Positions 34,892-44,036 of a stretch of DNA of 64,000 bases are shown piece after piece (positions within the stretch are counted from its first letter, which is position 1; each line of letters starts with the position of its first letter). Position numbers and translations under genes: made by a program. The stretch spans positions 202,247 through 266,246 of the forward strand of contig NZ_SOFG01000009.1 in assembly GCF_004402485.1 (NCBI RefSeq), in the 5' to 3' direction. The notes under the pieces are model-generated. The model was given only the letters and a program-made list of their open reading frames with translations, ran no database searches and was not told where the DNA came from. This stretch comes from Cryobacterium algoricola. GTDB taxonomy: Bacteria; Actinomycetota; Actinomycetes; Actinomycetales; Microbacteriaceae.

Positions 34892-35659
34892 GTGCCTGCC
34901 CCCGACCTCGACGCCCGTACCCACCGCGCCCTCTCCGGCGTGAGCCGCGTAGCTGTCCTCGAGGTGCTGCGCACCCACCGGATGCCCCTGGACATTCCCG
35001 CGCTCGCGGCGGCGGTCGGCCTGCACCCGAACACCGTTCGCTCGCACCTCGACCGGCTCCTCGAGGTCGGCCTCGTGACCGAGGCCGTCGAGGCGCGGAC
35101 ACGGCCCGGCCGTCCCCGCCTGCTCTATGCCTCGATTCCGCCCGAGAGCGACCCTGCCGGGCCTGGGGCCGCTCCGACGACAGAATCCGCTGCCTCCGAG
35201 GGCTCCTATAGGCTCCTCGCTGGCCTTCTTGCGGACAGCCTCGCCGCAGGCGCCCCCGACGCGCGCGCGGGCAGCGAACGGGCCGGCGACGCCGGACGGC
35301 GCTGGTCGGAAGAGTTCGTGCCCAGCGACGAGCGCGCTCCCGGTCCGATCGATCCGGCTGGAGCGATCGATCGGGTGGTCGAGATCCTCGACGTCGTCGG
35401 ATTCGCCCCCGCTGTCTCGGAGGATCGCACCGCGATCGAATTGCATCGGTGTCCGTTCCTGGATGTCGCGAAAGAGAACAGCGCCATCGTGTGCTCGGTG
35501 CATCGGGGCCTGATGCAGGGAGCCCTGGACCGGATGCACGCACCGGCCATCGGCATCCGCCTCGAACCGTTCGTGCGGCCGGGCGTCTGCGTCGCACATG
35601 TGGTTTACCCACCAAACGCGGGTAGGGATATCGGTTTCCGAATAAAGAGTGGAGAGTAG
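34892..35659 (+). CDS. HTH regulator with Cys cluster motif, copy 1
   Basis: 255 residues. The N-terminal winged HTH (ALAAAVGLHPNTVRSHLDRL) resembles the SufR/ArsR-like class. The C-terminal part has C187-x13-C201-x31-C233 within RCPFLD, IVCSVHRGLMQG and PGVCVAH. Two other genes here (35664-36401 and 47585-48283) keep the same arrangement, which recalls the Fe-S ligands of SufR. It probably senses NO or redox state and controls the denitrification genes. The next regulator follows after 4 bp. GTG at 34892 follows AGGGG closely. Confidence 0.75.
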   Translation: MPAPDLDARTHRALSGVSRVAVLEVLRTHRMPLDIPALAAAVGLHPNTVRSHLDRLLEVGLVTEAVEARTRPGRPRLLYASIPPESDPAGPGAAPTTESAASEGSYRLLAGLLADSLAAGAPDARAGSERAGDAGRRWSEEFVPSDERAPGPIDPAGAIDRVVEILDVVGFAPAVSEDRTAIELHRCPFLDVAKENSAIVCSVHRGLMQGALDRMHAPAIGIRLEPFVRPGVCVAHVVYPPNAGRDIGFRIKSGE

Positions 35660-35663
35660 ACCC

Positions 35664-36401
35664 ATGTCTTCCCGCCCGCCGTCGAGCTACCGGACGCTTG
35701 CGTCGTTCAGCAGGATCAAGCTGCTGTACTTCCTCCAGCAGCGCGGAACGATGACGGTCGGCGACCTCTCAGACGCGACCGGGTTGCACCACAACACCAC
35801 GCGGGAACATTTGCAACGACTGATCAGCGATGGTTTCGTTACGAGCGAACCCGAGGAACGGGACGTCAAGGGACGCCCGAAGATGCTCTACAGCGCGGCC
35901 GCAGGTATCGATCACCGGGAAGGTTCCATCCGGGTCGCGAAGGTCGAGGCCGCCGAACGCCGGGGCGACCAGGTGAGGCGGATGCTGCCACTCACGGCCG
36001 CGATCGACTCACCTCTCCAGCGTCAGTTGGATGCCCTCGACGACCACCTCGACCAGACCGGTTTCGAGGCAAGGATTGATGCGGATGGACGTCACCTCAC
36101 TCTGCACGAGTGTCCGTACAGCGAGATGGTCAAGGACCACCCTGAGGTATGCCGGGTTCACCTCGGTCTGGTCCAAGGGATCCTGCAACAGGCCGGCGGT
36201 CCGCTCACGGCCGATGCGTTGCATCCGCTTACCGAACCGAACACCTGCACGCTGGACCTGAACTGGTCACATCAGGGCGCAGAGTGTGAGGAAATCGAGG
36301 GAGACGACGCGGCGCGGCAGAGCGTCGACGTTGCGGTCGGTATCGATGATGTGCCCTCCGGCTCACAGGCGGTTATTTTTCACGGTGTTTTCCGCTTGTA
36401 G
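35664..36401 (+). CDS. HTH regulator with Cys cluster motif, copy 2
   Basis: 245 residues. HTH: DLSDATGLHHNTTREHLQRL; the wing has DVKGRPKMLYS. The cysteines C150-x12-C163-x31-C195 sit in HECPYSE, EVCRVHLGLVQG and PNTCTLDLN. A C-terminal extension absent from the other copies ends in VIFHGVFRL. The last codons coincide with the motif ATTTTTCACGG that recurs upstream of narK. It lies 79 bp before narG in the same direction and may control it. GTGGAGAG precedes the ATG. Confidence 0.75.
   Translation: MSSRPPSSYRTLASFSRIKLLYFLQQRGTMTVGDLSDATGLHHNTTREHLQRLISDGFVTSEPEERDVKGRPKMLYSAAAGIDHREGSIRVAKVEAAERRGDQVRRMLPLTAAIDSPLQRQLDALDDHLDQTGFEARIDADGRHLTLHECPYSEMVKDHPEVCRVHLGLVQGILQQAGGPLTADALHPLTEPNTCTLDLNWSHQGAECEEIEGDDAARQSVDVAVGIDDVPSGSQAVIFHGVFRL
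36375..36395 (+). promoter_or_regulatory. narG upstream motif shared with narK
   Basis: ATTTTTCACGG (36375-36385) then TGTTTTCCGC. The same 11-mer, followed by CGTTCCGC, occurs in the correct orientation before narK (45441-45459 on the minus strand). The distances to the start codons are nearly equal, about 84 bp here and about 81 bp for narK. A binding site for a nitrate- or oxygen-responsive regulator is likely. It also codes for the end of the regulator upstream. Confidence 0.55.
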
Positions 36402-36479
36402 CCCGTTCGGGTGGCCGTGAGACTCAGTAGCGAGGCTGTTGCTGATTGCGGTGATGCCCGGGAGTGCAAGGGGTACGTC

Positions 36480-39400
36480 GTGAAAACTCTCAAGGACTCG
36501 AGCTTTTCCAAGCGGAGTGCGGGCAAGCCGGGCACGAAGCCGGGTATCGACAGTCCGATTGCGGACAGTATCCTCAACCTCGGTCGGTTCCTGCGCCGAG
36601 GGGAGACCTCGCCGGATCTGCGGTCTCTGTTCCTCGAGGGCGGCCGAGATGCCGACAGCTTCTATCGCGACCGCTGGACCCACGACAAGGAGGTGCGGTC
36701 CACCCACGGCGTGAACTGCACCGGCTCCTGCTCGTGGAAGGTGTACGTCAAGGACGGCATCATCACCTGGGAGACCCAGCAGACCGACTACCCCTCCGTC
36801 GGCCCGGACTCGCCGGAGTACGAACCCCGCGGCTGCCCGCGCGGCGCAGCATTCAGCTGGTACACCTACTCGCCGACCCGGGTGCGGTACCCCTACGTTC
36901 GCGGCGTGCTGCTCAACCTCTACCGTGAGGCGAAGGCACGCCTCGGCGACCCCGTACGCGCGTGGGCAGACGTCACCGGTAACCCCGAGTCTGCCAAGGC
37001 GTACAAGAGCGCTCGCGGCAAGGGCGGCCTCGTGCGCGCCAGCTGGGACGAGGCCGCGGAGATCGTCGCCGCCGCACACGTGCACACCATCAAGACCTAC
37101 GGGCCGGACCGGATCGCCGGTTTCTCGCCGATCCCGGCGATGTCGATCGTCTCGCAGGGCGTCGGTAACCGCTTCATCTCCATGCTCGGCGGCACGATGC
37201 TGTCCTTCTACGACTGGTACGCCGACCTCCCCGTCGCCAGCCCGCAGGTTTTCGGCGACCAGACGGACGTCCCGGAATCCGCCGACTGGTGGAATTCGTC
37301 GTACCTGATCATGTGGGGTTCGAACGTGCCGGTCACCCGCACCCCTGACGCGCACTTCATGGTCGAGGCCCGGTACCGCGGCCAAAAGGTCATCACGGTC
37401 TCGCCCGACTACGCCGACAACTCCAAGTTCGCCGATGAATGGCTCGCCGTGCACCCCGGCACCGATGGCGCCCTCGCGATCGCGATGGGCCACGTCATTC
37501 TCAAGGAGTTCCTCGTCGACCGGCGCACCCCGCGTTTCGTCGACTACATGAAGCGCTACAGCGATTCCGCCTACCTGATCACGCTCACGAAACGCGGCGA
37601 CGCCTGGGTGCCCGGCAAGTTCATGACGGCGGATGCCCTCCCCGACACCGAGCCGACGGTCGCGAGCGCGGCGTTCAAGCCGATCCTGCTCGACCAGGAC
37701 GGCCGCACCGTCATCCCGAACGGATCCATCGGGCACCGCTTCTCCGAAACAGACGTCGGCAAATGGAACCTCGATCTCGAGGGCGTCGACCCGCTGCTCT
37801 CGATCATGGACGCGCCCGACTACGACGGTGCATCCGCTGCCGTCGACATGCCCCGCTTCGACATTTCGCCCATGACAGACGAGGCCGGCGAACAGCAGGC
37901 CGGTGGCGCAGGCATCATCCGCCGCGGTGTGCCCGTGCGGAGCGTCGCCGGAGAGCTCGTGACAACCGTCTTCGACCTTCTCCTCGCCCAGTACGGCGTC
38001 GGCAGGGACGGGCTCCCCGGTGTCTGGCCGACCGGCTACGACGATGAAACGTCCCCAGGCACCCCCGCCTGGCAGGAAGGCATCACCTCCGTACCGATGC
38101 AGGCTGCAGAACGCATCGGGCGTGAGTTCGCGCAGAACGCCGAGGAATCGGGCGGCCGCTCAATGATCCTGATGGGGGCAGGCACGAACCACTGGTTCCA
38201 CTCCGACACCATCTACCGCGCCTTCCTCGCGCTCACGACTATGACCGGCTGCCAGGGCGTCAACGGCGGCGGCTGGGCTCACTACGTCGGGCAGGAGAAG
38301 GTCCGCCCCCTCACGGGCTACGGCCAGTATGCGTTCGGACTGGACTGGGTGCGTCCTCCCCGCCAGATGATTGGCACAGGGTTCTTCTACCTCGCCACCG
38401 ACCAATGGCGTTACGACGGCCTCTCCGCCGACACGCTCTCGAGCCCGCTCGGGGTCGGCACGTTCGCGGACCGTACGACGGCGGACTGCCTCGTGGAGTC
38501 GGCAAAGCGCGGCTGGATGCCCAGCTACCCGACGTTCAACCGCAACTCGCTTGACCTTGTCGACGACGCAGTCGCGGCCGGGGTTGACCCGGCCCAGTAC
38601 GTCGTCGAGTCGCTGGAGGACGGCAGCCTCGCCTACTCCGTCGAGGACCCGGACGCCCCGGAGAACTTCCCGCGCGTGATGGTGGTCTGGCGGGCGAACG
38701 TACTCGGCTCTTCCGGCAAGGGCAATGAATACTTTCTGAAGCACCTGCTCGGCACCACGAGTGCCGTGCGCGCGCCGGAGTCCCCGTCCGAAAAGCGCCC
38801 GAAGACGATGAAATGGCACGAATCCGCGCCAGAGGGCAAGCTGGACCTGCTCGTCACAAGCGACTTCCGGATGACCTCGACGACTATCTTCAGCGACGTG
38901 GTGCTGCCGCCGGCCACCTGGTACGAGAAGAATGACCTGTCAACGACGGACATGCATCCGTTCATTCACTCGTTCAACCCCGCGATCGCCCCGCCGTGGC
39001 AGGCGAAGACCGACTTCGACATCTTCCACATCTTGGCGAAGAAGATTTCCGAATTCTCGGTCGAACATCTCGGTGTGCGTAAAGACCTCGTAGCAGTTCC
39101 CCTGAGTCACGACACCCCTGACGCGATGGCGACCCCGCACGGAACCGTGCAATACGGCCAGCCACTGGTGCCCGGGATCACGATGCCCAAGCTCGTCGTC
39201 GTCGAGCGCGACTATCCGGCATTCGCCGACATGCTGGGTGCTCTCGGACCGCTCACGGCGAAGCTTGGCATGGTGACCAAGGGCGTCAAGTTCAACCCCG
39301 ATGTCGAGGTCGACTATCTCGGCAAGAAGAACGGCTTGGTCGAGAGTGGCCCGGCCGCCGGTCGCCCGCGCCTGACGACCGCGAGCCATGCCTGCGAGAT

Positions 39401-40268
39401 GGTGCTTGCGCTCTCCGGCACGACCAACGGGCGCCTGGGTACTCAGGGTTTCCGTCAGTTGGAGGAGCGCACGGGTATGAAGCTCGCCGACCTCGCGAGC
39501 GACAATGAGGGCCGCCGGTTCACCTACTCGGATGTCCAGGGTGCACCGGTCCCCGTTCTCACGTCCCCGGAGTGGTCGGGGAGTGAGCACGGCGGCCGTC
39601 GCTACAGTGCCTTCACGATCAACGTCGAGCGGCTGAAGCCGTGGCACACACTCACCGGGCGGCAACACTTCTACCTGGACCACGACTGGATGATCGAGCT
39701 TGGGGAGCAGTTGCCGATTTTCCGGCCGCCTCTCGACATGCACCGTCTCTTTGACGACTCGATCGTCGGCTCGACGGCGGCGACCGGTTCTACCGGGTCG
39801 AAGGGTCGGGCGGAGGTAGCCGTGCGCTACCTGACGCCGCACTCGAAATGGTCGATCCACTCCGAATACCAGGACAATCTGATGATGCTTTCGTTGTCCC
39901 GTGGAGGCCCGACCATCTGGATGTCCCCGCAGGACGCCGACAAGATCGGCGTGCGCGACAACGAGTGGATCGAGTCGTACAACCGCAACGGAGTTGTCGT
40001 CGCGCGGGCGATTGTGTCGCACCGGATGCCGGAAGGCACCGTGTACATGTATCACGCGAAGGACCGCACGATCAACGTGCCGATCGCTGAAACGAGCGGC
40101 ATGCGCGGCGGGACAAACAACTCGCTGACCCGAATCCTGCTCAAGCCCAGTCACCTGATCGGCGGCTATGCCCAGCTGTCGTTCGCCTTCAACTACCTCG
40201 GCCCGACCGGGAACCAACGCGATGAGGTCACCGTGATCCGTCGACGCAGCCAGGAGGTTGAGTACTAA
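36480..40268 (+). CDS. narG: Respiratory nitrate reductase alpha subunit
   Basis: 1262 residues, normal for NarG, the Mo-bis-MGD subunit that reduces nitrate to nitrite on the cytoplasmic face. The [4Fe-4S] ligands H76, C80, C84 and C119 appear in HGVNCTGSCSW and RGCPRGA. The FYDWYADLP stretch holds the family's Mo-ligand aspartate. No Tat signal is seen, as usual for NarG. GTG at 36480 was preferred to 36411 because AAGGGG precedes it and it matches the family start. narH starts at the base after its stop. Confidence 0.96.
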   Translation: MKTLKDSSFSKRSAGKPGTKPGIDSPIADSILNLGRFLRRGETSPDLRSLFLEGGRDADSFYRDRWTHDKEVRSTHGVNCTGSCSWKVYVKDGIITWETQQTDYPSVGPDSPEYEPRGCPRGAAFSWYTYSPTRVRYPYVRGVLLNLYREAKARLGDPVRAWADVTGNPESAKAYKSARGKGGLVRASWDEAAEIVAAAHVHTIKTYGPDRIAGFSPIPAMSIVSQGVGNRFISMLGGTMLSFYDWYADLPVASPQVFGDQTDVPESADWWNSSYLIMWGSNVPVTRTPDAHFMVEARYRGQKVITVSPDYADNSKFADEWLAVHPGTDGALAIAMGHVILKEFLVDRRTPRFVDYMKRYSDSAYLITLTKRGDAWVPGKFMTADALPDTEPTVASAAFKPILLDQDGRTVIPNGSIGHRFSETDVGKWNLDLEGVDPLLSIMDAPDYDGASAAVDMPRFDISPMTDEAGEQQAGGAGIIRRGVPVRSVAGELVTTVFDLLLAQYGVGRDGLPGVWPTGYDDETSPGTPAWQEGITSVPMQAAERIGREFAQNAEESGGRSMILMGAGTNHWFHSDTIYRAFLALTTMTGCQGVNGGGWAHYVGQEKVRPLTGYGQYAFGLDWVRPPRQMIGTGFFYLATDQWRYDGLSADTLSSPLGVGTFADRTTADCLVESAKRGWMPSYPTFNRNSLDLVDDAVAAGVDPAQYVVESLEDGSLAYSVEDPDAPENFPRVMVVWRANVLGSSGKGNEYFLKHLLGTTSAVRAPESPSEKRPKTMKWHESAPEGKLDLLVTSDFRMTSTTIFSDVVLPPATWYEKNDLSTTDMHPFIHSFNPAIAPPWQAKTDFDIFHILAKKISEFSVEHLGVRKDLVAVPLSHDTPDAMATPHGTVQYGQPLVPGITMPKLVVVERDYPAFADMLGALGPLTAKLGMVTKGVKFNPDVEVDYLGKKNGLVESGPAAGRPRLTTASHACEMVLALSGTTNGRLGTQGFRQLEERTGMKLADLASDNEGRRFTYSDVQGAPVPVLTSPEWSGSEHGGRRYSAFTINVERLKPWHTLTGRQHFYLDHDWMIELGEQLPIFRPPLDMHRLFDDSIVGSTAATGSTGSKGRAEVAVRYLTPHSKWSIHSEYQDNLMMLSLSRGGPTIWMSPQDADKIGVRDNEWIESYNRNGVVVARAIVSHRMPEGTVYMYHAKDRTINVPIAETSGMRGGTNNSLTRILLKPSHLIGGYAQLSFAFNYLGPTGNQRDEVTVIRRRSQEVEY

Positions 40269-41933
40269 ATGCGCGTAATGGCCCAAATGTCGATGATCAT
40301 GAATCTCGACAAGTGCATCGGCTGCCACACCTGCTCCGTCACCTGCAAGCAGGTCTGGACCAACCGCACCGGCGTTGAATACGTCTGGTTCAACAACGTC
40401 GAGACCCGGCCCGGCCTCGGTTACCCGAAACGGTACGAGGATCAGGAGAAGTGGAACGGCGGCTGGGTGCGCAACAAGCGCGGACGCCTGAAACTGCGCT
40501 CCGGCGGCCGTCTCAAGCGACTCGCCACGATCTTCAACAACCCCGACCTGCCCGTCATCGACGACTACTACGAGCCGTGGACCTACGACTACGACATGCT
40601 CACGAAGGCGCCGCTCAGCACGGAGAGCCCCGTTGCCCGGCCCAAGTCCCTCCTCACCGGTGAGAACATGGACATCAAATGGTCCGGCAACTGGGACGAC
40701 AACCTCGGCGGCTCCCAGGAGACCGCAGCTGACGACCCCATCCTCGCGACGATGAGCGAGCACGTGAAGATGGAATTCGAAAACACCTTCATGTTCTACC
40801 TCCCGAGAATCTGCGAGCACTGCCTGAATCCGGCCTGCGTCGCGGCGTGCCCATCCGGTGCGATGTACAAGCGCGAGGAGGACGGTATCGTCCTCGTCGA
40901 CGAGGATGCCTGCCGCGGCTGGCGGATGTGCGTCTCGGCCTGCCCGTACAAGAAGGTCTACTTCAACCACAAGACCGGTAAGGCGGAGAAGTGCACGCTC
41001 TGCTATCCGCTGATCGAACAGGGCAAGCCGACCATCTGCTCGGAGACCTGCGTCGGCAGGCTGCGTTACCTCGGCCTGATGCTCTACGACGCCGACGCCG
41101 TGCTCGCCGCCGCCGCGATCGAGAACGACCAGGACCTGCTCGAGGCCCAGCGCGGGGTATTCCTCGACCCCTTCGACCCCGAGGTCATCGCCGCGGCGAA
41201 GGCGGAAGGCATGGAGGACGACTGGATCCTCGCGGCCCAGAACAGCCCGATCTACAAGCTCATCTCCGAGTACAAGGTGGCGCTGCCGCTGCACCCCGAG
41301 TACCGCACGATGCCGATGGTCTGGTACATCCCGCCGCTGTCCCCGGTCGTCGACGTCATCTCGACGACGAACAACGACGGCGAGGACGCCCGTACTCTGT
41401 TCGCGGCCATCGACAAGCTGCGAATTCCCGTCGAATACCTCGCCGGATTGTTTTCAGCCGGCGATGTCGTCCCGGTCGAGTCCTCGCTGCGTAAGCTCGC
41501 CGCGATGCGTTCGTACATGCGCGACATCAACCTCGGCAAGGACCGCGACGAGTCGATTCCCGCGGCGGTCGGCATGACCGGCACCGAGATCGAAGCGATG
41601 TACCGGCTCCTCGCGATCGCCAAGTACGAGGATCGTTACGTCATTCCCAAGGCGCACGTGGAGACCGCCCGCGAGCTCGAAGAGCTGGCATGTTCGCTTG
41701 ACACGGACGGGGGACCAGGCATGGGCGGTCCGACCTCGACCGCGGGACCGTACGGCAAGACTCCGGGGATGCCGTTCAACGCCACCGTCGACAACTACAA
41801 CGAGATGATTGGCAAAGGCGGAGAGAAAACCAAACCGACAACGCCTGGCCGGATTAACCTCCTGAACTGGAACGGCGGTGGGCGACCGGACGGCTTGTTC
41901 CCGCCCGTAGCGGACGCCGGGAGCCCCGCATGA
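40269..41933 (+). CDS. narH: Respiratory nitrate reductase beta subunit
   Basis: 554 residues carrying four Fe-S clusters that pass electrons from NarI to NarG. The first motif is CIGCHTCSVTC (C16, C19, C22, C26), then CEHCLNPACVAACPSGA and CRGWRMCVSACPYKK, where tryptophan replaces a cysteine as expected for the [3Fe-4S] cluster, and CTLCYPLIEQGK. Length and order are typical. The stop overlaps narJ (ATGA). A second ATG at 40278 is a possible alternative start. Confidence 0.96.
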   Translation: MRVMAQMSMIMNLDKCIGCHTCSVTCKQVWTNRTGVEYVWFNNVETRPGLGYPKRYEDQEKWNGGWVRNKRGRLKLRSGGRLKRLATIFNNPDLPVIDDYYEPWTYDYDMLTKAPLSTESPVARPKSLLTGENMDIKWSGNWDDNLGGSQETAADDPILATMSEHVKMEFENTFMFYLPRICEHCLNPACVAACPSGAMYKREEDGIVLVDEDACRGWRMCVSACPYKKVYFNHKTGKAEKCTLCYPLIEQGKPTICSETCVGRLRYLGLMLYDADAVLAAAAIENDQDLLEAQRGVFLDPFDPEVIAAAKAEGMEDDWILAAQNSPIYKLISEYKVALPLHPEYRTMPMVWYIPPLSPVVDVISTTNNDGEDARTLFAAIDKLRIPVEYLAGLFSAGDVVPVESSLRKLAAMRSYMRDINLGKDRDESIPAAVGMTGTEIEAMYRLLAIAKYEDRYVIPKAHVETARELEELACSLDTDGGPGMGGPTSTAGPYGKTPGMPFNATVDNYNEMIGKGGEKTKPTTPGRINLLNWNGGGRPDGLFPPVADAGSPA

Positions 41934-42622
41934 GGCTCCCGAAGCTTCCGCCCCGTAAAGTCACGGCAATCCCGCTCAGTGCCGAGGACGGGGCCATTGC
42001 ACACATGGCCGCGTCGATCCTGCTTGACTATCCGACCACTACGCGTCGTGCGCGCTTCGGCGCGGTCGCGGAGTCTGTCACACTTCTTCCGCATCCGCTT
42101 CGGACCGCCTTCGAGGAGTTCTTGACCGCCGCGGGGGAGATGGGCCAGCAGGAGCTTGAGGTGCATTTCACGGCGACCTTCGACCTCAAACGCAAATGCT
42201 GCCCGTATCTCTCGTACTACGCGGCCGGCGATACGCGCCGTCGCGGCATGGCCCTCGTGCGTTTTATCGAGGCGTACCATGCTGCCGGCTGGGAGGTTGC
42301 GGCGGACGAACTACCCGACTACCTGCCCATGGTCCTCGAATTCTCGGCGCTGAGCGATTCGCCCATCGCGCAGGAGTTGCTCGCGGCTCATCGGGACGGC
42401 ATCGAAGTGCTCCGCAGCGCACTCGAAACCATCGAGAGCCCCTACGCGCACGTCGTCGAGGCCGTGTCGCTTTCGCTTCCTGCCATCGATGAGGAAACTC
42501 GGCAGCGATATCTCAACCTCGTCAACGAGGGCCCGCCGACCGAAACGGTCGGTATGACCTTCCTCGGCAACCTCAAACCATTTTCGCCGTCCGGCATTGC
42601 GAGTGAGGAACTCAGGGTATGA
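41930..42622 (+). CDS. narJ: Nitrate reductase assembly chaperone NarJ
   Basis: 230 residues, a cytoplasmic TorD-like helical chaperone that helps insert Mo cofactor into NarG. Family features include the segment YLSYYAAGDTRRRGMALVRF and LPDYLPMVLEFSAL, the conserved DxLP-type motif of NarJ. It overlaps narH and narI by 4 bp each, so the four nar genes form one tight operon. Confidence 0.93.
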   Translation: MRLPKLPPRKVTAIPLSAEDGAIAHMAASILLDYPTTTRRARFGAVAESVTLLPHPLRTAFEEFLTAAGEMGQQELEVHFTATFDLKRKCCPYLSYYAAGDTRRRGMALVRFIEAYHAAGWEVAADELPDYLPMVLEFSALSDSPIAQELLAAHRDGIEVLRSALETIESPYAHVVEAVSLSLPAIDEETRQRYLNLVNEGPPTETVGMTFLGNLKPFSPSGIASEELRV

Positions 42623-43392
42623 ACCCGATCGACTTTCTATTGTGGGTGGCGTTCCCCTACGCGGCCATGGCCGTTTTCGTGGTCGGCCACATTTTCCGCT
42701 ATCGGCACGACCAGTTCGGCTGGACCTCCCGTTCGAGCCAGGTCTACGAAAACCGGCTACTGCGCTGGGGATCACCGATGTTCCACTACGGCATCCTCAT
42801 GGTGCTGGGCGGCCACGTGGTCGGCCTGCTCGTGCCCAAGGAATGGCTCGAGTTCGTCGGCGTCTCCAATGAGATCTACCACATAGGCGCCACCTGGCTC
42901 GGCAGTATCGCGGCCGTGCTCACGCTCGCAGGGCTCGCCATCCTGATCTATCGGCGCAGGCTCAACACCCGGGTGCTGCTCGCGACCACGGTGATGGACA
43001 AGGTTATGTACGCCCTCCTGGGGGCGACGCTGCTGTTTGGGACGACAGCGACGGTTCTCTTCCAGGTACTCGGTGCCGGATATGACTACCGGGGCACGAT
43101 TTCGCCATGGGTGCGCGGCCTGCTCTCAGCCCAGCCCGACCCTGCACTGATGTCCAACGTGCCATTCTTCTTCCAGCTGCACGTGCTCAGCGCGACACTG
43201 CTGTTCCTGCTGTGGCCCTTCACCAGACTTGTGCACGTCTTCTCGGCGCCGATCGGCTATTTTGTGCGACCGTACATCGTCTATCGCTCGCGGGACACCC
43301 ATCGGGGATCCGGGGCGCGTAAGGCCCGACGCGGGTGGGAGAAGAGCGTGCTGCCGACATCCGCCCGGGACAAGGATGCCGCCCGCCGCTGA
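42619..43392 (+). CDS. narI: Respiratory nitrate reductase gamma subunit (cytochrome b)
   Basis: 257 residues with five membrane helices and histidines for two b haems (YGILMVLGGHVVGLL, FFFQLHVLSATLLFL and TRLVHVFSAP). It oxidises quinol and anchors NarGH. Membrane segments lie at about 5-25, 50-70, 85-108, 127-150 and 185-205. Last gene of narGHJI; 10 bp separate it from the convergent chlorite dismutase gene. Confidence 0.95.
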   Translation: MNPIDFLLWVAFPYAAMAVFVVGHIFRYRHDQFGWTSRSSQVYENRLLRWGSPMFHYGILMVLGGHVVGLLVPKEWLEFVGVSNEIYHIGATWLGSIAAVLTLAGLAILIYRRRLNTRVLLATTVMDKVMYALLGATLLFGTTATVLFQVLGAGYDYRGTISPWVRGLLSAQPDPALMSNVPFFFQLHVLSATLLFLLWPFTRLVHVFSAPIGYFVRPYIVYRSRDTHRGSGARKARRGWEKSVLPTSARDKDAARR

Positions 43393-43402
43393 ATCGGCGG
43401 AT

Positions 43403-43942
43403 CTAACGCCTGAGGCGAATGTCGACCTCACGTTCGACGTAGTCCCATTCACGACTCGTGCGCAGCCGTGCCAGGAGCTCCTCGAACGCCGGTGCGTCAC
43501 GGGGCGCATACTCGAACCAGGTTAGGAAGTCGAAGGGTTCACCCAGATCACGGCTGTGGTAGAGCTGCCGAGCAATCGCAGGCAGGTATTCGAGCCCGAT
43601 CGCGATGTGGTGGCTCGTCTCCTCGAATACCGCCCTCCGTTCATCCTGGGGGAGATCCCACCAACGGGCAGTCTTCGTGATTGGGATGAGCGAGGCGCAC
43701 CGGGCGTCTGATCGGCCGAGTGCAGGCTGGACTGCATCGAGAGCTGCCTGCTCGGCGCGCTCGGTATAGCGCTTGTAGCTCGTGGCGCCGCTCAGTATCC
43801 ACACGGCATCTGGGCGTGCGGTCCGCGGCAGCGCCGATACCTCAAGGCGTTCGGCCAGGGCAAGCGTGGAACCCGTGACAGCGAGAATGCGATCGATCTG
43901 CCAGGTGCCAGTGGCGCCTGCGGTGAATTGCGTGAGCGCCAT
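43403..43942 (-). CDS. cld: Chlorite dismutase, short (clade 2) type
   Basis: 179 residues, a haem b enzyme that turns chlorite into chloride and O2. The residues equivalent to those of the short Nitrobacter enzyme are all present with the same spacing: proximal H112 (in SHHIAIGLEYL), distal R125 (AIARQLYH) and E165 (REWDYVER). That supports true activity rather than the HemQ branch. It lies between narI and narK; since Nar reduces chlorate to chlorite, the context fits detoxification. The ribosome site is weak. Confidence 0.85.
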   Translation of the reverse strand: MALTQFTAGATGTWQIDRILAVTGSTLALAERLEVSALPRTARPDAVWILSGATSYKRYTERAEQAALDAVQPALGRSDARCASLIPITKTARWWDLPQDERRAVFEETSHHIAIGLEYLPAIARQLYHSRDLGEPFDFLTWFEYAPRDAPAFEELLARLRTSREWDYVEREVDIRLRR

Positions 43943-43953
43943 GCTTTGACGTT

Positions 43954-43999
43954 AGCAGGCCCGCCGCGCGGCCCGATGGGCCAGAACGGCGGGCCTGCT
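43954..43999. terminator. 13-bp perfect hairpin after narK
   Basis: The arms AGCAGGCCCGCCG (43954-43966) and CGGCGGGCCTGCT (43987-43999) are perfectly complementary around a 20-base loop. It follows the narK stop on the minus strand and precedes cld. There is no T-run, so it may be a processing or stabilising hairpin, or an actinobacterial-style terminator. Confidence 0.6.
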
Positions 44000-44036
44000 C
44001 TCCGAGGTTTAGTTCGCTCGGATCAGACTGCTCAGG

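Noticed and set aside
38940..41294. 784-codon open frame on the minus strand
   Set aside because: Antisense to narG and narH, which have unambiguous family motifs.
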